64,000 nucleotides of DNA from Candidatus Woesearchaeota archaeon (lineage in GTDB: Archaea; Nanobdellota; Nanobdellia; Woesearchaeales; UBA583). This document shows, one piece after another, positions 1-7,050 of this stretch (the stretch's first letter is position 1; every line of letters starts with the position of its first letter). The DNA is taken from contig CP060218.1 in assembly GCA_023898345.1 (NCBI GenBank), positions 992,001-1,056,000 on the forward strand. Reading direction: 5' to 3'. The position numbers were made by a program, and so were the translations under genes. The notes under the pieces were generated by a model. The model ran no database searches and was not told the DNA's origin. It worked only from the letters and a program-made list of their open reading frames with translations.

Positions 1-1414
1 AAAGCACAAGTCCATTCCCTACAAGCGCCCATAAGCTCCCCACAACATTTTTTTTGACAAGCTCGTACGTCAAAGCCAGGGGTTCTTTGTGGAGTCCGAC
101 AACTGAAAAATGAAGAAAAAGGAAAAGAAAGGCCAGAAGTAAAAAAAAGATATACAAGAAAAGAAAAAATAACCAAAAGGAACCCGAATCAAAAATTTTT
201 TTCTCAAGTTTTGCGATTGTTGAGATTGAATCAAGAGCCTTTGTTGAAACGGGTAACTCAATCTCACCATCTTCTCCCAGACTTGAAAGCGCAACATCGT
301 ATGAGGACATAAGAATGTACTCACACATCTGATCATCTTTCAAAAATAAATCTGAATTACAATCACTACGCATCTGTTCCAGACTGTGAACTCTTGTCGA
401 AAGGTTGTCTGAAAAAAGATCATAGGAACCCAAATTTTGATATTCTGGCGGAATTAATCCTTTTACTGACGCTAAAGGCAAAGGAAAATCTTCAAAGTCA
501 GAGCCCAAAGAAGAATGAATTGCGGAAAGAAGAATGTCAAGAATTAAAGAACGTGTCTCATAGGAAACTGCGGGATTAAATCCAAGATCTGTCCAAATTC
601 TAAGAGAATCTTCTTCACTAAGTTGAGCAATTTTTACAGAAAGAGTTTGTGTTCTTTCATAAGTTATAAGAGTAATATGGGCTTCAGGATTAACATCATA
701 AACAGAGGCCAATAAAGATGCATCAAGGGTTGAAAAAAGATCTTCGGGAATTTGTGATTCAACAATTTCTTTTAATGAAGAAAGTGGAATTCCTGACTCT
801 AACACAGCAGGATACGACGAAGAAAGAGAATCATACAAAAATGTAATGAGAAGTTTCCCTAACAGAACATTATTCTCAACACTTCCAAGTTTAATTCCAA
901 AGGTATTAAGCAGAAGTCCCGCTTGCTCTGGACTAAGATTCTTTGCAGAAAAAATAAGCTTTGATGGATTCTCTCCAGTTAATAACAATACTTCTTGGCC
1001 TTCGTCTATTTGAGTTTGCTCTTTGATAAGGTCATCAAGCTGACTTACGAGGATGGTATCAATGCTTCCTTGAACTGAACTTGCTAATTCATGTGAATGA
1101 AGTTGTAAGGACAAAAGAAAAAAAGAAAAACTCAAAAAAAGAAGAGCTAGCGAAATCGCCGAACTGCTAAAATAAGTAAGACTTTGTTTTCCATGGAGAG
1201 CAACTTTGAAACAGATGTATGTGAAAAAAAGCAGGAGTGTTCCAGAAGAAAGCAAAGAAAGAAGAGGGGAAAAAAATTCCATGGGATCTAAGCCCGAATC
1301 TTGAATAAAAAAATCAAAGCTTAAAAGATGTACAAATAATATCCTCAAAAGAAAAAAAAGAAAGATGAGGCCAAATGCAGCAAAGGTGATTCTGATAATT
1401 GATTCTTTTCTCAT
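1..1414 (-). CDS. Multi-pass membrane protein, hypothetical (cut by left edge)
   Basis: An uninterrupted minus-strand frame runs from an ATG at 1414 to the window edge (at least 471 codons) with no stop, so the C-terminus lies outside. Visible architecture: three hydrophobic helices at about residues 9-31, 47-69 and 83-105, a polar domain of about 300 residues (106-410) with few cysteines, then a fourth very hydrophobic helix at about 412-440. The long polar part is probably on one face of the membrane. I recognise no family. It starts about 40 nt downstream of the AI-2E-family gene on the same strand, so the two may be cotranscribed. Confidence that it is coding rests on the length of the open frame and the coherent membrane topology. 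Confidence 0.75.
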   Translation of the reverse strand, partial: MRKESIIRITFAAFGLIFLFFLLRILFVHLLSFDFFIQDSGLDPMEFFSPLLSLLSSGTLLLFFTYICFKVALHGKQSLTYFSSSAISLALLFLSFSFFLLSLQLHSHELASSVQGSIDTILVSQLDDLIKEQTQIDEGQEVLLLTGENPSKLIFSAKNLSPEQAGLLLNTFGIKLGSVENNVLLGKLLITFLYDSLSSSYPAVLESGIPLSSLKEIVESQIPEDLFSTLDASLLASVYDVNPEAHITLITYERTQTLSVKIAQLSEEDSLRIWTDLGFNPAVSYETRSLILDILLSAIHSSLGSDFEDFPLPLASVKGLIPPEYQNLGSYDLFSDNLSTRVHSLEQMRSDCNSDLFLKDDQMCEYILMSSYDVALSSLGEDGEIELPVSTKALDSISTIAKLEKKIFDSGSFWLFFLFLYIFFLLLAFLFLFLHFSVVGLHKEPLALTYELVKKNVVGSLWALVGNGLVL

Positions 1415-1454
1415 TTTTGAAATCTGGTTCTTCTGTCCTGTAAAAACATTCTTC

Positions 1455-2489
1455 TTATTCCTTTAATTCGAAATACTCCTTCACATATTGAAGAAGAATG
1501 GATGTGATGGAAATGATGATTGGTCCAACCACAATACCTATCAAACCAAAGGCAAAAGTTCCTCCTATAAACCCTACGAAAACTAAGGGAGGTGAAATAG
1601 TTTCCTTATCACTCATGAGGTGTGGTCGTAGGAAATTATCAACAACACTTATAATAAAGGTTCCATAAATCAGAAGTCCGACCCCCCCAAATGTTGATCC
1701 ACTCACAACCATGAACAGTCCGACTGGAACCCAAACTAGTGGTGTTCCGATGTAAGGAATGAGTGAAGTAATGAGTGTAATAAAGGTAATAATGAGAATA
1801 TTTGGAGCTCCGAATACAAGATAACCTAAGAAAGCCACTGCTGTTTGAATGAGGCCTGTCAAAAAATATCCCCTAAAAAGTACATTGAGATTTTTCTGAA
1901 TATTTCTAAGGATGGCATTTTGTCTTGCCATGCTAATTGGAATATAATCATTGAAAATCTTGAATAAACTTTTATTGTAAATTAAAATGTAGTAGCTTAT
2001 GAAAAGAACAATAAAAAAATAAATAATTGTTTTTGGTAGGGAAGAGAAGAAATTTTCAACAATGTCTACAGCAAGAACAACAACTTTCTCAACTAGGCTT
2101 GAGTAATCAATACTCGACAAGGTGGTGGAATGCGTCAGGCTTTCGAGAAAGCTGGAAATGTGGATGTTAAGAATCTCTGGATTTTCAATGAGTTCCTTGT
2201 ATTGGACAACAAGTTTGAGAAGATTAAGAATAAGAAAATAAGCAAGAAGTGCAAAGGGAATTATAAAACCCAAGGTCACAGTAACTAGGGCTGACACTGA
2301 GGCTAGTCTTTCACTTTGGAATTTTTCCAGAAAATATGTATATAGGGGATAAAGAAAGTAAGATAAAATGGCAGCGTAGATGAGCAATGCCACAATGTCG
2401 TAAATGACAAAGAAGGTAAGCACAATAAAAAGCACGGCAAGACCGATTAAAAAGGCCTGTTCATTTTTTTCTGAATATTTTCTTCCCAT
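1455..2489 (-). CDS. AI-2E family transporter (UPF0118 permease)
   Basis: This 344-residue integral membrane protein has the usual length and layout of the AI-2E/UPF0118 permease family: paired N-terminal helices, a central amphipathic region (about 90-150), and a C-terminal half with the family signature. Visible family motifs are a Gly/Pro-rich SLIPYIGTPLVWVP stretch, the DNFLRPHLM segment and the following PPLVFVGFIGGTFAFGLIG run ending in GPII. The family exports small molecules or acts as ion/proton-coupled permeases; the archaeal substrate is unknown and quorum-signal export should not be assumed. The next gene upstream (GINS-like) ends one base before its start codon, so both probably share a transcript. 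Confidence 0.85.
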   Translation of the reverse strand: MGRKYSEKNEQAFLIGLAVLFIVLTFFVIYDIVALLIYAAILSYFLYPLYTYFLEKFQSERLASVSALVTVTLGFIIPFALLAYFLILNLLKLVVQYKELIENPEILNIHISSFLESLTHSTTLSSIDYSSLVEKVVVLAVDIVENFFSSLPKTIIYFFIVLFISYYILIYNKSLFKIFNDYIPISMARQNAILRNIQKNLNVLFRGYFLTGLIQTAVAFLGYLVFGAPNILIITFITLITSLIPYIGTPLVWVPVGLFMVVSGSTFGGVGLLIYGTFIISVVDNFLRPHLMSDKETISPPLVFVGFIGGTFAFGLIGIVVGPIIISITSILLQYVKEYFELKE

Positions 2490-2490
2490 T

Positions 2491-2877
2491 TTACATTAAT
2501 TTAGCTAGTAAAGAATCTGTTTCGAGTTGTACTGCATTGAGAAGAGACTTTTCTTCCTCAAGCACTCCTTTAATGGACACAATTTCTTCTTTGTATGTTT
2601 TATTTTTAATACCCATACTTGCAACTTTCACACAACGTAAAACAAGTAACTCACATAAAAGTTTTTTGGCATTAGAGAGGGTAATTTTTTCTTTCTTTAT
2701 TTTCTCTGCTTGGGCAGAATCTTTCAAGGAAGAAATTTCTTTTGTTTTCTGTTCAAAAAATGCCTTACACGAATCGTAAAAGCGTTCTGGGAGCAGACAT
2801 AAATCTTTTGTTTTCTTCTCTTCTCGGACAAGTGTGTACAAAGAGTTGAATGTAAGAAGAGGAAGATCATTGGCCAT
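2491..2877 (-). CDS. GINS-like DNA replication protein (Gins51-type, putative)
   Basis: The 128-residue product carries near its N-terminus the pattern LYTLVREEKKTKDLCLLPERFYD, here read as an LxxLVREE...LPxxFYxx segment, which resembles the A-domain of archaeal Gins51; the rest is helical. GINS binds MCM and Cdc45/RecJ-like nuclease at the replication fork. The start at 2877 is preferred because a TATA box lies about 30 nt upstream, whereas a longer reading (to 3009) would run into the divergent nreA gene. The B-domain typical of full-length Gins51 is short or absent. The divergent neighbour is a PCNA-binding repair protein, which fits a replication role. Assignment is from motif resemblance only. 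Confidence 0.55.
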   Translation of the reverse strand: MANDLPLLTFNSLYTLVREEKKTKDLCLLPERFYDSCKAFFEQKTKEISSLKDSAQAEKIKKEKITLSNAKKLLCELLVLRCVKVASMGIKNKTYKEEIVSIKGVLEEEKSLLNAVQLETDSLLAKLM

Positions 2878-2901
2878 TGTTTTCACAAAAATGACTACTT
2901 G

Positions 2902-2912
2902 AATAATATATA
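2902..2912 (-). promoter_or_regulatory. TATA box of the GINS-like gene
   Basis: A run of alternating T/A (tatatatta core on the minus strand) centred about 30 nt before the ATG at 2877, the position expected for a leaderless archaeal mRNA. Confidence 0.5.
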
Positions 2913-2986
2913 AAACTTTGCCTGTCCTCACTTCCCTAGCCTGGTCACAGCAGAACACATAAAAAGCAAGACTTCTCCGTAGTTGT

Positions 2987-4153
2987 ATGGAAAAGCCAGT
3001 CAGCGCCAAACGAGCATTTCTTAATAAAACTAAAGAGGAACTGTATAGAGAAATAAAGAACTATTCTAAAACTCTGGCGCCAACGAAAGCTTTACAAGGA
3101 TATCCGGCCTCAGCCCTTGTTGGAGAAAAACATTATCCGTTTGTACAAACGCATTCTGTCTCCACAGAGGAAAAAGAAGACAACTATCAAAATAATGCAC
3201 AACTCGTCAAAAAAAGTTATGCTGAAATCATCAGGTTCAAAGCAAAACACCTTCTTGCAAGTTCACAACAAAATCCGGTTCAAAATATAAAAACTTCTCT
3301 TCTAGATGAATTGCAAACTATTTACAAGGGAAAGAGACCGGTTCAAATGGAAACAACTTTTGCAAAAGAAATTCAGTTTAACAAAATCTTTGTCAGTAAA
3401 GTAGCTGGCCTTTCTGGAGCTCAAAATCCTATTGCTGATCTCAAAGCAAGTGAAAATTCTCCTACTTCAAAGCTTCTTGAAAAATTCACTCAAGAAGACA
3501 TAAAAGCAAGAGAGGCTATGCTTTCTTTGTACCGCAAAGGAGTCAATGAAACTCAAATTATTGAACTCTTATCACTTGGGTCTTTCGGGATAAACAGCAA
3601 CAGGCGGCTTGTCCCCTCTCGCTGGGCAATCAGTGCATATGACAAAGCAATAGACCAAGATCTTTACAAAAATGTACGTCGGCACAGAACAATCAACAGC
3701 TATGAAGTCTATGCTATTGAAGATAAGGGGAACTTTTTTCTGATTCTTTTTTTTCCTTTTTCTTATGAAGCTGAAATCATTGAAGCATTTTCTCATACTA
3801 TTGAACAGGATTATGTCAAAAATGATAATATCCTTCATAAAAAGGAACCTGCTACGGCCGGAGGCTTTTATGCAACGAAACTGGCCATGCTTGAACATCT
3901 CGAAAAACGACAAAGGAGTGCTGCTTGTCTGTCCTTGCGTATTATCGATGGGTACGACCTTCCTCTTGGCGTCGTCCTTGTCCGAGAACTTGTTCGAGAA
4001 GCATTAAAGAATCGTCCACAATGTTTCTCTTCAGAAAAAGAACTGTTTAGCTACATAAAAGAAAGGTATGCTTCCCACTATAAGCTTCTTTCTCACTCAG
4101 ATTTGCTGAAGGAAAAAAGAACTCAGAAAACATTAAGAGATTTTTTTGGTTAG
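2987..4153 (+). CDS. nreA: NreA-type DNA repair protein with C-terminal PIP box
   Basis: The 388-residue protein matches archaeal Nre proteins (DUF650/DUF651), which act in repair of DNA damage through PCNA. The C-terminal eight residues before the final Gly, QKTLRDFF, fit the PCNA-interacting consensus Q-x-x-(L/M/I)-x-x-aromatic-aromatic exactly. The central region has family-like segments such as RRLVPSRWAISAYD and the C-terminal half contains EPATAGGFYATKLAMLEHL, both typical of Nre. A weak TATA-like cataaaaag lies about 25 nt upstream of the ATG. It is divergent from the GINS-like gene, and its last 4 bases overlap the stop of the convergent gene 4150-4818. No zinc-binding cysteine cluster is seen at the N-terminus, unlike some family members. 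Confidence 0.85.
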   Translation: MEKPVSAKRAFLNKTKEELYREIKNYSKTLAPTKALQGYPASALVGEKHYPFVQTHSVSTEEKEDNYQNNAQLVKKSYAEIIRFKAKHLLASSQQNPVQNIKTSLLDELQTIYKGKRPVQMETTFAKEIQFNKIFVSKVAGLSGAQNPIADLKASENSPTSKLLEKFTQEDIKAREAMLSLYRKGVNETQIIELLSLGSFGINSNRRLVPSRWAISAYDKAIDQDLYKNVRRHRTINSYEVYAIEDKGNFFLILFFPFSYEAEIIEAFSHTIEQDYVKNDNILHKKEPATAGGFYATKLAMLEHLEKRQRSAACLSLRIIDGYDLPLGVVLVRELVREALKNRPQCFSSEKELFSYIKERYASHYKLLSHSDLLKEKRTQKTLRDFFG

Positions 4154-4818
4154 AAACGTTCACTGATTTGTGTTATAAGTGCATGTAAAATATTTGAGGT
4201 ATTTGAGTACTCCTCTCTTGCATGAGCCCAAAGTTTGTGATGCTCTAACTGCCCTGAAAGCAGGTGTCTTATTCTTCGTAAGGACTCTAGGCATACCTCT
4301 ACTTTCTCATCTTCAGTTACTGTAAAACGAAGTGCGTTCACTCTTGCAAGAACCTCACAGAGAACCTCTTCTTGATAATCAATAACGTCGTTGAGTTGTC
4401 GGACAAGGAGAAATATCTCTTGCAGCTTTTCATACTTTTCTTTTTCTACAAGGCGGATTGTGTATGTAGAAATGAGGTTGCGAAGCACGTCTCTTTCTTT
4501 TACTTCGTGTCGCAATTGGGTAAAATCTTTTCTCAAAGTCTGTAGGTCATCAAGAAATTCGACAAACTCTTTTGAAGAAAGAACTTCTCTCACTTTTTCC
4601 TCTGAACTGTGTGTGAGCATGTAAATAAGATGGTGAGTGTCCTCAAGGACGAGATCCTCACCATTATGAATTTTCTCTAATCGGACTCCCCAAAGTTTAG
4701 ACTCCAAGGAATTCAACGTTGAAAGATAATCTAAAAGGCGGTTGCGGTTTGATTCCCAAGCATCTTCTCGATCGGCTTGAAAAAAAGAAGAAAACACTTT
4801 CTTTATTGCATGAACCAT
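4150..4818 (-). CDS. Hypothetical helical protein
   Basis: A 222-residue soluble protein rich in Leu, Glu, Arg and Lys, probably almost all alpha-helical, with no signal peptide, membrane helix or recognised motif. It overlaps the 3' end of nreA by 4 bases in convergent orientation. Its own promoter probably lies in the AT-rich 4819-4934 interval shared with the divergent gene at 4935. Function unknown. Confidence 0.6.
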   Translation of the reverse strand: MVHAIKKVFSSFFQADREDAWESNRNRLLDYLSTLNSLESKLWGVRLEKIHNGEDLVLEDTHHLIYMLTHSSEEKVREVLSSKEFVEFLDDLQTLRKDFTQLRHEVKERDVLRNLISTYTIRLVEKEKYEKLQEIFLLVRQLNDVIDYQEEVLCEVLARVNALRFTVTEDEKVEVCLESLRRIRHLLSGQLEHHKLWAHAREEYSNTSNILHALITQISERF

Positions 4819-4934
4819 AAGCGAGTGTTTAGAAATATGATATATAATATTTCAGTATCACCTGAGAGGGAAAACCAAAAGCCTATATCTTTTATGCACA
4901 AAACCATAAAAAGTAAAACACAGCAAAAAAACGT

Positions 4935-5306
4935 ATGGCAAAACTCTTTCATACCTCTCTTTGTCTTCTTCCTGAAATGAAAATGGCAAAATCAACATTC
5001 GAAATTTCTCGTGGGCTTATGCTAGCTGGAGAAAAAAGAATTCGCAAAGGTATCTGTCTTGTTATGCCTAGTACAAAGGACGCACGTTTCGGAGCTTCTG
5101 TTACTATGCTTTTCTGTTTGCACGCTTTGCAGATTATTTTTGTAAATAGTAAGTATGAAGTCGTCGACAAAGTAACGCTCAAAGCTTGGCTTCCCAATTA
5201 CACTCCAAAGGCTGCTTGTCGTTATGTTATTGAAAGCTGGCCCGGAACTTTTGATAAGGTACATGTTGGAGATGTGGTTGAAATAAAGACAAGAACAAAA
5301 AAATAG
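4935..5306 (+). CDS. Small hypothetical basic protein
   Basis: A 123-residue product (or about 109 residues if translation begins at the ATG at 4977). A TATA-like ccataaaaag about 27 nt before 4935 supports the longer, leaderless start, while sequence style (basic EISRGLMLAGEKRIRKG segment) would also fit the shorter one. There is a moderately hydrophobic stretch around residues 52-72 and a Lys/Arg-rich tail. No family recognised. Confidence 0.55.
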   Translation: MAKLFHTSLCLLPEMKMAKSTFEISRGLMLAGEKRIRKGICLVMPSTKDARFGASVTMLFCLHALQIIFVNSKYEVVDKVTLKAWLPNYTPKAACRYVIESWPGTFDKVHVGDVVEIKTRTKK

Positions 5307-5350
5307 AAAGTGATGAAAAAAACTCATATCTTGGTATTCGTTCCTCCCCA

Positions 5351-5584
5351 TTAAACTCTGCGCAGATACTTTGTCTTTGACGTAAACCCTTTAACAATCT
5401 CGACATGCTCGCCGCGCTCCTTGCGAAACAAAGTCACCAGTTCAGAGTTTGCCTTCCCATCTTCGGGAGGACTGTGAAGCCACACGACAAACTGCTCCCC
5501 ATCCCATTCAATCTTTCTTTGAGATGAACGCGGTTTTACTCTAACTTTGAGAAGTTCCACTTTGATTTGTCTTCCTACTTGCAT
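5351..5584 (-). CDS. DUF167 / YggU family protein (UPF0235)
   Basis: The 77-residue protein shows the DUF167 pattern: a beta strand VRVKPRSSQ followed by W-x-G-x-x-x-V-x-L-x-S-P-P-E-x-G-K-A-N near the middle (here LHSPPEDGKANSEL), then a basic strand GFTSKTKYLR at the C-terminus. DUF167 proteins are small alpha/beta folds found across archaea, bacteria and eukaryotes without a settled biochemical role. The start overlaps the 3' end of the upstream membrane-anchored gene by 44 bases in another frame, suggesting translational coupling; an internal start is possible but no shorter ATG is suitable. Confidence 0.85.
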   Translation of the reverse strand: MQVGRQIKVELLKVRVKPRSSQRKIEWDGEQFVVWLHSPPEDGKANSELVTLFRKERGEHVEIVKGFTSKTKYLRRV

Positions 5585-6251
5585 TAAGTAAAGAATCGTC
5601 GTACATAATTTTCAGACCATTGTCAAAGGAAACTAACTCGAAACTTTGTACTGTGCCGCTAAAGGAAAACTTTCTATCATAACTCATTGTGAATGTGTAA
5701 TTGTGAAGATTAACTTCAAAATTCTCAAATTCATAGGTTAGTACTTTGTCCAATTTAATAATTCCTTCGTCAAAGAAAAGTGAGAGATCATCATAGTGAA
5801 GATCCAACGAAGTCTTCCCTTCGGAAACTAATTCTAAACCTGAACTATCTAACGAAAAGGCGTTCTTATCGTACTCAATGTTTGATCCGTTGCCTCGCAA
5901 TACGATACTTTCATTTTCATAAAGTATGTAGCCATCAAAGTTTGTAATGTGAATGTCATGTGAACCATCATTAATTGAATATTGCGAACTTTTCAGAGAA
6001 AAATCATTTGAAGAAATACTTAAGTTTCCTTTGTAATATAGGCTTAGATTGTTCAACTCACCTACAAGTACAACGGTTTTTTCTTCTTCAGAATTTGTCC
6101 CAAATGGCTTGAAGTCACCGAAAAAAATGTAAAGAACTAGAAGAAAAATGAGAAGAATTCCAATGTGTACGGCTATTGCTTTGTAGTTCAACTTTGAAGA
6201 ACCTGTTCTGGAACTTGAGGAAAGTCCGTCGTCAAAACTTCGTCGTGGCAT
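5541..6251 (-). CDS. Single-pass membrane-anchored extracytoplasmic protein
   Basis: The 236-residue product has a Ser/Arg-rich cytoplasmic N-terminus, one hydrophobic helix at about residues 27-45 (HIGILLIFLLVLYIFF), and a roughly 190-residue domain predicted to be beta-rich with several Asn-x-Ser/Thr sequons (for example NNLS, NLS, NES, NGS), consistent with exposure outside the cell and N-glycosylation. The repetitive alternation of short strands suggests a beta-sandwich or stacked-strand fold. It is divergent from the VTT/DedA gene across a 50-nt gap and overlaps DUF167 at its 3' end. No family recognised. Confidence 0.6.
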   Translation of the reverse strand: MPRRSFDDGLSSSSRTGSSKLNYKAIAVHIGILLIFLLVLYIFFGDFKPFGTNSEEEKTVVLVGELNNLSLYYKGNLSISSNDFSLKSSQYSINDGSHDIHITNFDGYILYENESIVLRGNGSNIEYDKNAFSLDSSGLELVSEGKTSLDLHYDDLSLFFDEGIIKLDKVLTYEFENFEVNLHNYTFTMSYDRKFSFSGTVQSFELVSFDNGLKIMYDDSLLNASRKTNQSGTSQS

Positions 6252-6271
6252 AGAAAAAATCTAATCTATAG

Positions 6272-6281
6272 CTTTATAAAT
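6272..6281 (+). promoter_or_regulatory. TATA box of the VTT-domain gene
   Basis: The sequence ctttataaat is centred 26 nt before the ATG at 6302, indicating a leaderless transcript. Confidence 0.6.
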
Positions 6282-6301
6282 CTTCTGACTTTGCACGAAG
6301 C

Positions 6302-7036
6302 ATGGGTGAGGATTACTATCTTGAAGTAGAGGAAGGATCAAATCTTAGACTTCCTTCAAATACAAAAACTTCTTCTCGACAAAGATCTTCAGATAAAAAA
6401 TTTTCCCTTCTCAAGTGGATATTTATTGTCATTCTCCTTCTTTTTCTTTATGTAAATTATAATAATGTGGCCTTATTTTTTCTCTACCTTATGACGTTAC
6501 ATCCGACGTTATACCAAAATTATTTGTTTATTGAACATCAAATTGTAAGTAATACTTTGCTTGGAATGTTCTTTATTGCAACTTTGGGTTCTCTGTTTTT
6601 CCTTCTTCTTCCTCTTGAAGCTCTTTTTATTTACTACCTTGATTCTAGTCTTCATGCTTCGTATGTCATTCTTGGAGTAGTCTTAGCTGGGAGTATGCTT
6701 GCAATGAGTTTTAATTATTTTTTTGGAAGAATTCTTGGAGAGAGGGTTCTTCGCTGGATGTTCAAACGCAACTTTGAGAAGTACGAAGATAAAATCGACA
6801 ATTATGGTGGTTATGTTCTTTTCTTTGGTTCTATCCTTCCTGGCCCAATAGAACTTCTGGCAGTTTTTTTTGGTGGGTTCAAGTTTCCTTTCTCGCGTTA
6901 TTTTTATCTTGTTTTTATGGGAAGACTCATTAAATTCTTACTTCTCTTTATAGCTTACTCTTTTTTTTGGGATAGCATTATTTTTTATTATGACGGCGTA
7001 CTTGAAAGCTTTGGCGTGCTTGGCGAGTTGTGGTGA
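6302..7036 (+). CDS. VTT-domain (DedA/SNARE-associated) membrane protein
   Basis: A 244-residue polytopic membrane protein with a 40-residue polar N-terminus followed by about five hydrophobic segments. The C-terminal half carries the VTT/DedA signature: an N-Y-F-F-G-R-x-L-G-E-R segment, an F-x-R-x-F-x-K-Y-E cytoplasmic loop, then NYGGYVLFFGSILPGPIE, where the Gly and Pro residues form the re-entrant loop, followed by a GGFKFPFSRYF element. Members of this superfamily in bacteria and eukaryotes scramble or flip lipids, including undecaprenyl phosphate. With DUF368 at 22022-22930 the genome segment carries both families implicated in polyprenyl-phosphate recycling. The exact substrate here is inferred. 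Confidence 0.8.
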   Translation: MGEDYYLEVEEGSNLRLPSNTKTSSRQRSSDKKFSLLKWIFIVILLLFLYVNYNNVALFFLYLMTLHPTLYQNYLFIEHQIVSNTLLGMFFIATLGSLFFLLLPLEALFIYYLDSSLHASYVILGVVLAGSMLAMSFNYFFGRILGERVLRWMFKRNFEKYEDKIDNYGGYVLFFGSILPGPIELLAVFFGGFKFPFSRYFYLVFMGRLIKFLLLFIAYSFFWDSIIFYYDGVLESFGVLGELW

Positions 7037-7050
7037 GGTAAAGATAACTT

